Notes: a model not told the origin generated them from the letters alone. A DNA stretch of 64,000 bases from Vigna angularis (GCF_016808095.1 NC_068977.1:28049364-28113363); one strand, 5' to 3'. Positions 1-11,679 are shown, counted from the first letter of the stretch. Numbers and translations are program-made.

Positions 1-918
1 TGATGATGTCATTATTAGAGAATTAAACATAGAGACTTTGACATTTCAATTTATGTTTTACAATATTTCTATGAACTTATGTATTTGAATTAATATAATT
101 TTGTTATCTTATTTGAATTAGATGTTATTTATATTTTTTTTCATACAAAGTAGACTCTTACGAGTTTACGAGTCGAATTTACTGAACTCTCACGACGTAA
201 ACTCTCGAGTTTGACAACCTTTTATATATATATATATATATATAAACTTTGTTAAAAAATTAGATATTTATTATTCAAAAATGGTTTATCTATTATATCA
301 TTATACATGTTTGAAGTAGTTGTATTTTTGGAAATTTCTGACTCAACGAAATTGTAAATAGTATATCCAAAAAAAAATCCAACTTTAATGATGATTATTA
401 CAAAAATCATCGTTGCTGGTTAAATATAGCATCATTTTCATACACAAAATATCATCATATCTCAATCTCCAATTCTAAATTTTTAAATTGAGATAGGCCT
501 ATAATGACCAACAAAGTCTTATGCTATTTTTTATTTAATTCATTTATTTAACAACGATGTTAATGAACCGTCTTGGTTTGAAACTTTAATAACGGGTTCC
601 AAAACATCCTTCTTCTATCAAAATTTTAACGACAATATATTTAGTGATGGTTTAAAAGTTGTAGTGAAATGACTCATTTAATTGTCGTCAAAAGCCTTTA
701 GTAGTGTCTTATAGTTTTCAATTCCATTAGCAAAAGCATTTCTAAGTTTACAAAATTATAAAAGTTAAAGAGGCAATTCCCTTTGTTGTATCGAAGTTTA
801 ACAAGATATTTAATTTAATACGAGAAAATATAAGAAGGATTCAAGTATTAGTCAAAGGTTGATTTTTGTTCCAACTATAAAATTTTGATATATTTTATTG
901 AGCATAATTTCATACATA

Positions 919-924
<6 letters not shown>

Positions 925-971
<47 letters not shown>
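925..971. repeat. (AT)n microsatellite
   Basis: An uninterrupted AT dinucleotide run of about 47 bp in intergenic DNA. Confidence 0.95.
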
Positions 972-978
<7 letters not shown>

Positions 979-1477
979 TATAGTGAAAATAATGATGTTA
1001 TTTAATCATTTTTTAACTAAAAAAATACCAACATTCAAAATTAGTTTATTCATCAAAATAATTCTAAGATTGATCCTTAGTTCATTTAAATTTGACCCTT
1101 AATACTAGTATGAACTTCAACACAACACTTTGGAGACAAGAGTTGGAATGTTAGCCTTTACTATTAAGTGAATATTAGTTCATAGAATAACAAGTATAGA
1201 ATAAGTTATCATATAATTTGAAACAATAAAACTATGTTTTTTTTTCTTTCAAATTTTAGAAATTAAATTAAATAATTTAAATTTAAAAAGCTAATTAATT
1301 GTATTACTTTAAAATGTCAATATAATTATTGGAGATTTTACAATTAAAGATGTATAATACAAACTCACAGTGTATAAGATGGTGTGAATCTTGTGTTATA
1401 ATTCTCAATTTTGTAAGATTGAATTAGGTTAAAATTTCTTTTTCACAAAATATGTTTATAAACATTTAGCCTTATAT

Positions 1478-1481
<4 letters not shown>

Positions 1482-1531
<50 letters not shown>
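1482..1531. repeat. (AT)n microsatellite
   Basis: An uninterrupted AT dinucleotide run of about 50 bp in intergenic DNA. Confidence 0.95.
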
Positions 1532-1536
<5 letters not shown>

Positions 1537-3591
1537 TGTAAATTTCATATTAATTATAAAAATTATTGTAAATTTCATCTTATAAACTAATTTTATAAAG
1601 TTAAATTAGATTTAAAATTTATTTTAATTAAAGTTACATTATATCTCTTTACATAGACGCATGTATATGTCGTTCTACAACAATAAAAATACGTATAATT
1701 AAATGGGACACCTTAGTATAAAATAAATGACTAAGTAGGTGTCTCACGTATATAATTAAGTAATGGAGTGATGCAATGTGTCATGTAGTTATTAGACGCT
1801 TCTAGCAAATATTGTAGGTGGAAAGCTGCTAGCTTAATCATCATCAATCATCGTGTAAATCTAGAATTAACTTAGGATATGATGTTTGCTGTGCAAGAAT
1901 CCAAAATCAAATTCTATCACTAATATTCAATTATTTCAAATTCCGCTCATGGCTTACCATCAAATACTTTTTTGGTATTTTAAAATTCACTCGATATTTT
2001 GAAAATAAAAAAGTATTTTTACTAAAAATTTATAAATGTGTTAATTTTTTGAGAACTTTTAGTATGAAATCAAAAGTTTAATGCTAACTGAATATAAATA
2101 AGGTGAACAACATACAAAAAATACTTATACATCAATTACTTTAAGGTATTTGATTGAAAGTACTATAAACAATTCATATGTGCATCTAAAAAGCCAAACA
2201 AATTCAACTTTAATAATATGTTATTTTAAATTGACTGTACTAATACTTAATTATTTTAATTGAATATTTATAAGTATAAAACTTTAAAATAATATAATAA
2301 TTCTTATGAACAAATTAACATGTTTATGAAACATTAGATATAAAAAAGTACTAAATAACTTTTAAAGGAACCAATTTAATTACAAACTAATTAAGGTAAA
2401 AAAGACTTACCCTAATATATCATTTATGAAATGTATGAAATTATGTTGCTGTTTGAGGCGGATTGATTTTGTCTTTAAAATAGATTAAGTTGGTGTCTCA
2501 GCGGATGAGTAAAATGGATGATTATAAAGAATCTGATTAAATTGAAATTATAATTGTAAACTAATATTTACATTTATATTATATATTTTTTGTAATGAGA
2601 ATTACTTATATAAGATTTTTATTAAAAATAGCGTTTCTACGTAATTTTTTAAAATTAAAAATCTTTAAATTTCACTTTAAGAAATTAATAACTACAGAAT
2701 TTTATAATACCAATTTTATCAATAAAAAGTTTATCCAAACAACTTTAAGGAAGGTGTTAATTTTTCAAATAACACTCAAATGCTAATAGATGCAAGAAGT
2801 AGTTCTAAAATAATATTCTCAAATACAAGTTAACAAATATTGTTTTAATATTTTACTTTCTTTTACATTTTATAAGCCATAAATTTATTGGAAACGTAAA
2901 TATAAATCACATGCTTTTGGAAAATTTGTACTTATAAAGCACAGGATAGACTATTGTCATTTCCAAAGGCAAAAGCCACATTTTCATTCTTTCTAAGCAT
3001 CAACACCAAATGTTCATACCGATTCAAGTTTTTCTTTTTAAAAAAATATATTTAAAACTCATTAACATCTCTAACACCACAAAAATCTAAACAATTCAGT
3101 ATAGTTGCTAAATTTGCATTTGAATTCATAAGCTAACTACTTTTTCTCGGGTATCAAAGAATTTATGATGTCTCACTACAAAAATTTGGAAAACCTTCCT
3201 TAACTTCCTACGGTTTTAATAAAAAAACCGCAACTAAGTTTTATTTATTTATTTTTAAATAAATTTTTGAGGATTTTCAAACATAACCGCGTTAAGATTT
3301 TTATTTATTTCTTAAAAAATTATTTTCGGCGATTTTGTAGGAAGCCGCCGGGTAAGCACCAAAATATATTCATAATTCCTGGTTTTCTCCCGTGCCGCGT
3401 CTTTGTTTTCTTTTTTTCCGTCTCATGGTTTTAATCCTTCTTCTCCACCACTTCACATCCACTTTTCCTTCTTCCCTTCTTATTCAAACTTCTCACCACT
3501 TTGTTAGATTCTTCTGACTCTTCTCCATTATCACTGGCTACCACTCACTATCATCTTCCTCCACCACTTATTTAGGTCAGGAATCGCTTCG

Positions 3592-3740
3592 ATGTTTTGT
3601 CGCATACGAGAATCAGATCTGAATGAACCCAATCGATGGGGCACAAAAAGCAAAACCCTGCTTCGACACGAAACAACCCGCGGCGGTGCAATCTGGTGTC
3701 GGCGGAGCCACCAACGGTGTCATGTCGTCCGCACGCTAAT
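3592..3740 (+). pseudogene. Captured 5' gene end (CT-rich leader plus start codon), unassigned
   Basis: A CT-rich, leader-like stretch at about 3430-3570 precedes an ATG at 3636 that opens a short basic frame beginning MGHKKQNP. The frame runs to a GT-like donor at about 3741. GC content is clearly higher than in the flanking AT-rich DNA. This is the look of a first exon with its 5' leader taken from a host gene. I do not recognise the donor. Part of the conserved-looking sequence lies in another frame after the first dozen codons, which suggests a frameshift. It could also be chance. Confidence 0.4.
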
Positions 3741-4119
3741 GGTAACAATGTTTTTCTCTCTCTTCAATGGTTTCTATTGATGATTTTTTTTAAAGCATTT
3801 CCTAGCACTTCCGATTTCTACGATGATAAGGCTTTCTCAATAAGCTGCTACTGTTGCTCGTAATCTTCTCATGTTTTTTTTTCTGCCTCTGCTTTTCCCG
3901 TAACAAGTAAGATTAGCATTGGATTTTTCACTAAATATTTTTCACTTTTCTTTTAGGTTTTCGTGTAAATTTTAAAATACATGATGAATTTGATTAATTT
4001 GTTTGGTTACAGGAACCCAAAATTTGAAAGGTGATGAAGAAGATGAATTTTGGGTCGTTCCTTCTTTAACTAGGGTTAGTGCTTCTTACTTTGTAATCTC
4101 TCTCATAAACTAACAATAT

Positions 4120-4660
4120 CTATTGAAACATGAATAATTCTACTACAAAACCTGTTATCCAAGGTGATGTGCTGAAAACCGTTTGGACGGATGAAGTGGG
4201 GCTAGGAATATCTTCCTCTACACTGTCAAAGGCAGCTCTACCAGTTAACATCTTTATAGCAATTTCAATCACTTCAACAAACCATTCATCCTCAGGCAAG
4301 ACACTGTCATTCAAAGGTTATTGATTAGTATAAAGCACTGTATAACAAAAATTCTTGATTCCATCATAAATGTACTTAAATGATGCAGACATATTTTCCA
4401 TTTATCTGCATTTTTCCTTTGATATTCAATGGAAGGCAATGGAATGAGGGCAGAATAGTAGGTTCTAAGAGGTGTATAAAGGTGCTCCTGGATAATTTTT
4501 TTTAATACACTGTGCATGTTATTTTTCAGTAAAAACTTTATTCTTTTACTTCTTTAACCGATGTCCTAATGACACTAATAAGCTAAATGCTAAATAACGA
4601 AATAGATGTACCTGTTGGGATCTAGACCTGTAGCAGCAAGAGCATTAATAGCCCCATCCA
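4120..4660 (-). pseudogene. Captured gene fragment on the minus strand, unassigned
   Basis: Three exon-like stretches read in order on the minus strand: about 4660-4615 (RLDGAINALAATGLDPNR), about 4510-4320 (containing QEHLYTPLRTYYSALIPLP) and 4305-4120 (VLPEDEWFVEVIEIAIK and onward). The last is preceded by an ACAG acceptor-like site. The composition is that of real protein rather than random AT-rich translation. It lies inside the CACTA element in the opposite orientation to the laccase and helicase pieces. I do not recognise the protein. A protein search with these segments would settle whether they come from one gene. Confidence 0.45.
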
Positions 4661-4703
4661 ACCTGGTATGAAATTCAGAAAAACCTTGATTTTTTCTTTT
4701 GAG

Positions 4704-5045
4704 GAAGGGACCATATGGTGGCATGCTCACAGTGATTGGTTAAGAGCCACTGTCTATGGTGTCATCTATGTCTATCCAACCAAGACTACTCCCTACCCTT
4801 TTCCTCAACCTGATGCCGAGATTCCAGTCATATTTGGTATGAAAAGTTATCCTTAACAGTTTTTTTTTCTGCAATTCACGAAATATAGCTAGAACATACT
4901 GCTACAAGCAGGAGGAAAAAAAGCAATTTTTTTATTTACTTATGTATATGCAAGAGAGTGGTGGATTAATGATGTCAACGAGGTCTTCAGACAGTCTTCT
5001 GAAACCGGAGTGACCCCAAACATATATGATGCTCTCACTATACTA
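4704..5045 (+). pseudogene. Laccase gene fragment captured by the CACTA element
   Basis: About 4704-4836 encodes a stretch containing WWHAHSDWLRATVYG, followed by YPFPQPDAEIPVIFG. This matches the plant laccase (multicopper oxidase) block around the copper-binding His-x-His and the PxPxPxAE-PxIxGEWW region. It ends at a GTATGA donor. A second exon-like piece at about 4955-5045 gives WWINDVNEVFRQSSETG followed by TPN and YDALT, as in the next part of laccases. Laccases are secreted enzymes that oxidise monolignols. Only a small internal part is present, without signal peptide or the C-terminal copper sites, so no active enzyme can result. The neighbouring captured pieces come from unrelated genes. 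Confidence 0.8.
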
Positions 5046-5723
5046 ATTTACTTTTCTAAGAATAAAATATATGTTTTTTATTAGTAGATTATTATAATTA
5101 TAATGATATTTAGATACTTTAATAAAGTTTGTTGTTGCTGGTTTTGTGTACAACATTTTGTGTCGAATCTGTTGCAGCAGTTGAGTCCAATAGTTTATAC
5201 AGAGCTCATTCAAGCAAGCCAAATTCAAGGGAGTATTTTCTTTTTAATTACAAAAAAGGTATGACATCCTCACTTGTATTTACTTGGGTATTTCTTGTTT
5301 ATTTAGAAAGTCTACTAGCACATGTCACGTGATCTCTAGAATTTTGTTTTAAATGAAGTACCAAAATAGTGAAACACCTATTTTTGTCTTTGAAAGATAT
5401 AGGAGATGACAAGTAGGTTCTTGAAAAAAAAAACTTGGTGACATCTTAGTCCCTGTAACTTTTTATGGTTGAGGATGTTTGTCCCACTCTTAGGATCAGA
5501 ATAACTCTTCTAGTTACATGAGGAGTTGTTAAGTGTAAATATGTCATCTTACTTTTTTAAGCAAATTTCATACATTTTTGTTAAAATCTTTTATTTTTTT
5601 GCTGAAGTTGGGAAATGTTAAAATGAAATCTATCAGTATATCATCTCAAAAGTATAGTTAAACATTAATGTATAGAGTAGTTGACCTTAATTTCAAAAAT
5701 CTATGTATATAGTCCATCTGGAT

Positions 5724-6000
5724 CTCAAGGAGAGGGATACAAAATGAATCTGATGAAGCAAAATTGAGATTTGCTGCTGCCGAGTTAATTTAACTTAAGT
5801 TTTCCCCACTCTTGCTGTTTATAGCCGTAACATGATTGTTTTTCTGTAACAATATAATGGATGAGCTATATCTTTTATTCATATATTTATATCTTTTGAT
5901 GATTGGTACATACAGGGTGACCATGTAACGTTCCTTAATGTATACAAGGGGTTTCATCAATTCACAGTGGTGTCACAAGAACTATGTAAAATTATCATGC
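5724..6000 (+). pseudogene. DEAH-box RNA helicase fragment captured by the CACTA element
   Basis: Two exon-like pieces, at about 5735-5788 (ending ESDEAKLRFAAAE) and 5918-6000 (starting GDHVTFLNVYKGFHQF), fit the conserved C-terminal region of DEAH-box helicases (Prp22/Prp43/DHX type), where an 'ADEAK-RF...GDH-T-LNVY' block joins the ratchet region to the OB-fold. The intervening intron has lost a clean GT donor (GAG followed by TTAAT), and the second piece runs into non-coding sequence after about 29 residues. The helicase motifs I-VI are absent. This is a dead gene fragment inside the transposon. Confidence 0.7.
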
Positions 6001-7129
6001 CATGGTGTGTGTGTTTAGTAATTTTTCACAATATAAGCATTTCAATATATTCCATGCACTCGTTTCCTTTCCAATATTGATGTTGACATTTCAATAAAGT
6101 ATATGTAGAATAATGTAATATTTGGATTGAATATATAATTTTACGTACAAATAATGTATTAAATATTATTACACATTTTAATGTATGAAATGAATTTCAT
6201 TTTTGTTTATTCAATTGAATATGTTCATTAATAAAGTATATTGATTATAAATTGATTGGATGAGATCATAATACAGAAAAAATAATTGAATGTTAAATAT
6301 AAATATATAATTTTATTTTTTTTAAAAAATTATTTTTTGGTGGTTTTGGGAAACCCCTTGTAGTTATTGACGGTTTTGTGAAAATCCTACAAGTACTGGC
6401 GGTTTTGAAAACCCCCGATAATTATCGACGGTTTTTGTAAAAACTCCTGCTAAAAATTGTCAGTAATTGTGATGTTGTTTTTTCCAATAATTTCTGTAAC
6501 GGTGGAAAATGTATTTAGTGGAGATTAAAACCTCCGGTAATGTAAAAAAACCCTAGTAAAATTGGACATCTTTGTAGTGTCTCTTGTTGAATTAAAAACA
6601 CAAGATGCAGTCAAAACTCACTTTTAATGGTTAATCCTACAACTTACATTTTACATATAATACCATAAATTATACATTTATATTTATATAACTAAAATTC
6701 TTGGTAAATAATATTTTTAACAATATACATTATATAATTATATTTATACTATAAATTGTATATCCGAAATCATCTTATCATCAACACATATAAGAGAATG
6801 TATCAAACCTATATATCATCGTCTAACATTGTCATAAAAAATAGTTTGATGTCTTTTACTATAGTTATTTTCGCTATAAATAATATTCCAAATATTTACA
6901 ATAATTATTACTCATAATTATAAAATATCGTATAATTTGAAACTAAAGACAATTAATCAATGAATTGTCTAGCTTATTCTTAAGAAATCATATCAAAATA
7001 TTTAAAAAGACAAATTAGTTCATGATTGACACAAATTAATCTATGAATTGCTTAACTTATTTTTAGGAAATCATATTAAAATATTTAAGGAAACAAATTA
7101 ATTTGTGATAGACATCCTTCCTCAAATTG

Positions 7130-7605
7130 ATGGGACCAGTCAAGCAAACATCAATTTGCTAACAATAAATTGATGACGCGGGCAAAAACAATCTTGGTAA
7201 GAGTATTCACAACTTGAAGTGAAATAATATGATCATCATAAGCTTCATGAATAAAGTGCAATCGACTTCAATATGCCTAGTGTAATCATGGTACACTAAA
7301 TTTGTAGCAATATGAATAACACTTGTATTGTCAGCATAAAGAGGCATCAAATTGTGTTGAGGAAACCCTAAGTTCAATCGAAAGATCATGAAGCCACATT
7401 ATTTTAGAACAAGCAATAGACTTGGCACGATACTCGAATTCAATAAAGGATTTATATATGTGTGGTTCCTTCTTACTTTTCCAAGAGATCAATGAAGAAC
7501 CTAGAAACATGCACTAACCAGTGACTGATTGACGAGTGTTAGGACAACCAGCCTAATCGACATCACTATAAGCAATTAATTTAGGAGGTATTTTACCAAT
7601 GAGGA
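7130..7605 (-). pseudogene. Ty1/copia reverse transcriptase-RNase H remnant
   Basis: Read on the minus strand, the sequence gives the copia RNase H region: a block like AYSDVD-AGCPNTRQSVTG, then SWKSKKEPHI, then LYADNTSVIHIATN and HIEVDC. Stops and frameshifts break it (for example TAG for Trp after SDVD). It is the downstream part of the remnant whose upstream part lies at 9150-9503. The two are separated by a plus-strand copia insertion. Non-functional. Confidence 0.8.
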
Positions 7606-7609
7606 GCAT

Positions 7610-8685
7610 TGGTGTCTTGAAGATATTATAGTTTTGATGATGCTACAAGATGTAGAACGTGAAGACTTTTGTTGTATTTATTTAAAAGCATTTTGTAGAA
7701 TTAATTGTATAGGAATTACTTTGTTGATGTAAGAACACTTAGAAGTTTTCCTATTTAGAGAGTCTTTGCGTAGATAATCAATTATTTGATATAATAATCG
7801 TTTATCACGAGCTTATTTAGAAAAGAGTTGCTTGCGCAAATAATCGATTATTGCTCAAAATAATTGATTATCACTATATGATTTAATATTGCCCAGGTTG
7901 CGCAAATAATCGATTATCACTCAGGATAATCGATTATCACTTTTTGAAAACCCCATAACGGACACAAATAATCGATTATCACTTATGATAATAGATTATA
8001 TTTGGCACTTGGGAGTTGTCTTTTCATTTTATGAACCTTGGGCTATAAATAGTGTTTTCCACAGACAGCTCTTAGAAAATATCTTTTCATTTTGAGAGTA
8101 TTAGAGTTGTGTGCCTAAGGGAAGCTCTCTATGAGTGAAAAGGAACCTATACCATTTGGAAATACAGTTTGTCTGAGGAAGTTCTCAAGTGATAGTGTGC
8201 ACTTGTCAAAGTCTTGTGAATAGAAGAAGCTTGCGTTTAGTGTGTCTAAGGTCGGAGCGATTCTCTTCAAGTTGGCTGTGTAGTTTACTTCCGATTCGTT
8301 TGTCGAAGGAAGGTTATTCCGATTCGTTTGTCAAAGGAAGGTTCTTCTGTTCATTTGTCGAAGGAAGGTGTTTTCTACTCTTTGATTATATTTATTATCT
8401 TGTAATCTGTACAACTATATTTTTAGTGAAGAAGGTTAGTCACAATTCATAGTGATTAACGACTTGACGTAGAATCTTTTGATTCGAACCAGGATAAAAT
8501 TTTCTGTGTTGATTTTCTTGAACCTTACACTCTCCACACTTTTAGCATACCAACTGTTTGATAAAAGTTCTCTAAGAAAATCAAGATTTTTAAACGGACT
8601 ATTTTATCTTGTTTATTGACCGCTACATGCTTAATGCTCTTTGATCACTTTTACTACTTCGCTGCACAACTCGCTGGGACCAACA
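7610..8685 (+). mobile_element. Copia 5' LTR (about 1.08 kb)
   Basis: The LTR appears to begin at TGGTGTCTTGAAG and ends at ...CCAACA. A primer-binding site follows 2 bp later, then a gag frame. It contains an array of AATAATCGATTATCAC words (7773-8000) and three copies of a 'TTCGTTTGTCGAAGGAAGG' unit (8294-8370). The left boundary rests on where copia RNase H homology on the other strand stops, so it is accurate only to a few bases. No 3' LTR was found, so the element is truncated. Confidence 0.65.
7773..8000. repeat. Array of palindromic GATAATCGATTATC-like words in a copia LTR
   Basis: About seven copies of a word close to AATAATCGATTATCAC occur here, several centred on the palindrome ATCGAT and separated by 15-50 bp of unlike sequence. 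They lie upstream of where the LTR promoter should be, so they may be protein-binding repeats. That role is inference. Confidence 0.75.
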
Positions 8686-8687
8686 AT

Positions 8688-8699
8688 TGGTATCAAAGC
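8688..8699 (+). other. Retrotransposon primer-binding site
   Basis: TGGTATCAAAGC, one base away from the initiator tRNA-Met primer site TGGTATCAGAGC, lies 2 bp after the LTR end CAACA. Confidence 0.8.
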
Positions 8700-8730
8700 T
8701 TGCTTTGATAGTTTTTCAAATTTTTTGAAA

Positions 8731-9155
8731 ATGGGCGGTCATAACCAAATGTATGATGAGGGTGATTCTATTGATAGACCTCCTTTGTTTACAGGGAAAA
8801 ATTATGCTTTTTGGAAAATAAGAATGCAAATATTTGTAGAGTCTATTGACAGGGGTATTTGGGAAGTTGTTTTGAATTGTCCTTTTATTCCTACTGTAAA
8901 TTTGAATGGTGTAGAGGAAGAAAAACCATATTTTCAATGGCTTGCTGAAGAAAATAGACGAGCCCATTTTTGATATAAAAGCTCGCAATATAATATCCTC
9001 TGCTTTGGTATTAGATGAATTTTACAGGATTTTAGTGTGCAAAACGGCTTAGGAGATATGAGAAGTTCTTCAAGTAACCCATGAAGGAACCTACGATGTG
9101 AAGCGTGCTAAGAAGAACACCTTGATACAGGAGTATGAGATGTTCATGAATTGAC
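8731..9155 (+). pseudogene. Ty1/copia gag remnant
   Basis: The ATG at 8731 opens a frame with the copia Gag N-terminal pattern: a 'RPPLFTGKNYAFWKIRMQIF' block followed by ESIDRGIWE. The frame stops at 8971-8973. Homology continues one base out of frame (DIKARNIISSAL) and, after two more stops, reaches a THEGTYDVKRAKKNTLIQEY-like block. After about 9150 the sequence switches to the minus-strand copia remnant. One indel and at least two stops show it is dead. Confidence 0.8.
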
Positions 9156-9503
9156 TCACTTTTTGAACAAGTGAGATATCAAGGCATGTAGTGGTCAATT
9201 AATTAAGACTACCCACTAGTTGTCGGTGTAGTAAAGGATCGAGATAAAAAGGTCACCCTAATCATAGTAATATTTAACATTAACTTCAAAAGGAGTATCC
9301 ATTGGAGTAGCTGATTGAAGTCCAACCATATAGATGAGATTTGTGGTATACTTATGTTGATGGAAAAATGTACCATTGAATGTGGATTGAAATTCAAAAA
9401 AACTTATTAACTCTTTGACAAGCGTACCAAATTGTGAAGTAATAACCGGTAAGACCGAATATTGTTTCTTAAGAGACTTGTGCAATACTAAATAATCATA
9501 CAA
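9150..9503 (-). pseudogene. Ty1/copia reverse transcriptase remnant
   Basis: On the minus strand a block reading HQHKYTTNLIYMVGLQSATP, then DTPFEVNVKY, and after a break DPLLYRQLVGSLN and DIS-VQ-VSQFMN, corresponds to the end of the copia reverse transcriptase. It joins in order with the RNase H remnant at 7130-7605, from which the plus-strand copia insertion separates it. Frameshifts and a stop are present. The N-terminal part of the open frame (above about 9400) is not polymerase but LTR-like sequence. Confidence 0.75.
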
Positions 9504-9900
9504 ATAATAACTAGTTTAAACTAAAAAATATTTCCCTAAATTTGAGTTTGCGCAAGAAAGTAAATTTGTGCATAAATAAGTAAAGGTGAACTTTGGTAGT
9601 AAAAAACACTTAAACGATGGAAAGTACACAAAATTATATGAAATGGTATTGTTGGGGTTAAATTTCACTAGCTTCACTCTTATGCACATAAACACAACTC
9701 TTATCCATTAACATGCTAATATCAACCCAAATTCCAATGCCCTGGTGAAAAGATCCTAGGTTTTCTTATTATACGTCAATCCCTTGAACCCATAATAAAC
9801 AAACCCACTTTATGAACTAGAGTTTAAGACAATTGACGAATCAAGCTCCATTCCTAGATACTAGCTTCATCATGTATATGTTTTAGTTATAGGTTTTAAA
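9403..9900 (-). mobile_element. Diverged LTR fragment, same family as the element at 46343-47743
   Basis: The stretch around 'agtaataaccggtaagaccg' (about 9438) and the downstream block 'cctaggttttcttatta...caatcccttg' (about 9748-9790) match, in reverse complement and in the same order, sequence near 47620-47715 and 47330-47370. The match includes an AAACCGGTAAGACCGGG-type block. Identity is partial, with many indels, so this is an old copy. The far edge is uncertain. Confidence 0.6.
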
Positions 9901-11597
9901 GGATACTTTTCAGTTCTTAATGAAACAAGTATCAAGCTATGGATGACCAAAACAAAGCAAGCAAAGAAACAAAAAACAAACTAACATTAAAAACTAATTT
10001 TAATTAATTTTTTATCAACTAACTTAACACTTTTTTCAAACCAATACAACATAAATAAGTATTTAATACAACAAAATATAATAATAAAAATACAAAGATA
10101 TTTTTATTTTCTGCAGATATTATATGTGTGAGATGGGGTGACACAACAACTACCGTATCGAATAAGGATCAAATTATGGTTTGAAGGATTTGAGAGAACA
10201 CGAAAACTTGACAGCTCTCTTAGAGTTTGAGGAAACATAAATATTCAGCAGCGAATGATCTTCTATAACCCTAATCTACAACTCTAACAGAGTTTTGATA
10301 GTGCATAAAAATGATTTGAGACAATTGAAGATTAAGGAATGAAAATTTATTTTCATATAGAATTTTAAAAATCAGACATTTTTGTAAGAGCCCATCAGCC
10401 TTAAAGGACACTTTATGATTAAACGATGCAATAAATTTTTTTATATTAACAATTTATTATGTATTCATAAATTTAAATGAATAATTTTTCATATCTTTGA
10501 TATCAATATTTCCACTGAATCATTTGTTACCTCTCATATTTAAATTCATTTAATGGGATATAATAAAAAAATGACGAATACTTTGAGAAAATGAAAAATA
10601 AAGTTAAAAAGGTTATTTGAAAAATGACCAGAAAAGTTTAGAAAGCTTAAGTATGGAATGATAAAGACAGATAATTTTATAGAAAAGTATGCTTAAAATA
10701 TCTCACAGTAGTAAAATATAACTTTAAACTAAAACATTATATATAATCGTTAATTGAAAATGAGATAATTTTGGGCGCGCGTGAAATAAAGTTGGGACAA
10801 AACTAACCCGGTTTTTACTTCCTGCACCCCTACAAGGTTTTCACGAACTCCCAAATTTTAAAATGACATTTTACTAGAAAATAACTTTTAAAACAAAATT
10901 TTCAAACAAAATTTCTGAAATAAATTAAAATTAATTTATTATAATTTAAAATTAAAAATTTAAAGAAATTTTACAATTTATTTTATAGAGGAACTAAATA
11001 TGGACGTTGAATTTATCTCTTCATGCTTATTATAAGGTATAACAGTATAAATATTTTATAGTGTGTACAAATTAGCGATTTTTTATGTTTAAAATTTAAA
11101 GTTTGTATTCAAATATTTAAAATTATGAATTTGTATGATCATTCAATTCATAATATATTATTAAAATAAAAACTAAATCATTCATAATTTAATATTTTGA
11201 TGATTAAACTATTTCAAATATGGTTTTGTAAATTTTTTTATTAAAATATAAACATTAATGTATTAATATGAAGTGTTATCTTTAATATAAGATGTTAATA
11301 TATTAAAACGAAGTGATTGTTTTCAATCATTAGTGTTTGCATTTTTTTTAGATGATAAATATTTTCGATGATTTTTCTTAAATTTACTTTCCTTTCATGT
11401 GGTGTATAAACTGAAAAATAACATTAAAACTAGCTAAAGTAAATATTATTGGAAAGTATAATGAAAAAATGTGTCAAAGTTAATGACTTTTGGCATGAAC
11501 CAACGTAGTATGAAAATATTCGAAGCACTGATTAAACTAAATATGAATTAGTGAATATTATTTTTGTTTATTAAATATGAAAGCGAATAATGATTAA
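9900..11597. other. AT-rich intergenic DNA, no gene seen
   Basis: No protein-like frame or clear repeat structure was found. The part up to about 10320 may continue the LTR fragment before it. The segment at 10750-10850 is locally less AT-rich but unrecognised. Confidence 0.6.
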
Positions 11598-11601
11598 CAA
11601 T

Positions 11602-11675
11602 GGCCTATTAGCTCAGTTGGTTAGAGCGTGGTGCTAATAACGCCAAGGTCGCAGGTTCGAGACCTGCATGGGCCA
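11602..11675 (+). tRNA. tRNA-Ile, anticodon AAU
   Basis: A 74-nt cloverleaf folds fully: acceptor GGCCTAT/ATGGGCC (one T-G pair), D arm GCTC/GAGC, anticodon stem TGGTG/CGCCA with loop CTAATAA, and T stem GCAGG/CCTGC with loop TTCGAGA. The anticodon AAT is at 11636-11638; A34 becomes inosine in eukaryotes and reads AUU, AUC and AUA. No intron is present and CCA is not encoded, as expected for a nuclear gene. The internal B box (GGTTCGAGACC, 11654-11664) is perfect. A CAA start motif lies just upstream (11598-11600) and a TTTT Pol III terminator at 11680-11683. Confidence 0.97.
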
Positions 11676-11679
11676 AAAG

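Larger units (their letters stand above)
1..3170. other. AT-rich intergenic DNA, no gene seen
   Basis: No reading frame here resembles a known protein and no exon-like stretch could be built. The sequence is strongly AT-rich, with long A and T runs and three (AT)n tracts. The short stretch near 150-222, rich in 'cgagtt/aactcg' words, may be a worn DNA-transposon end, but no partner end was found. It leads up to the CACTA element that starts at 3174. Confidence 0.7.
3174..6579. mobile_element. CACTA (En/Spm-type) DNA transposon carrying captured gene fragments
   Basis: The left end reads CACTACAAAAAT and the right end, read in reverse complement, CACTACAAAGAT, which are the family's terminal inverted repeats. 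A 3-bp duplication TCT flanks both sides (3171-3173 and 6580-6582), as expected for CACTA elements. Inside both ends are subterminal repeats built on a 'GGCGGTTTT...AAACC' word (about 3210-3350 and 6340-6560), the kind of site that CACTA transposases bind. No transposase reading frame is visible, so the 3.4-kb element is non-autonomous. Its middle holds fragments resembling host genes on both strands: a 5' end at about 3590, a minus-strand piece at 4120-4660, a laccase piece and a DEAH helicase piece. This makes it a Pack-CACTA. Boundaries are firm; the donor genes are inferred from motifs. Confidence 0.88.

Noticed and set aside
4704..5045. Functional laccase gene
   Set aside because: Only a small internal part is present, inside transposon ends, with no signal peptide, start, or C-terminal copper-binding region.
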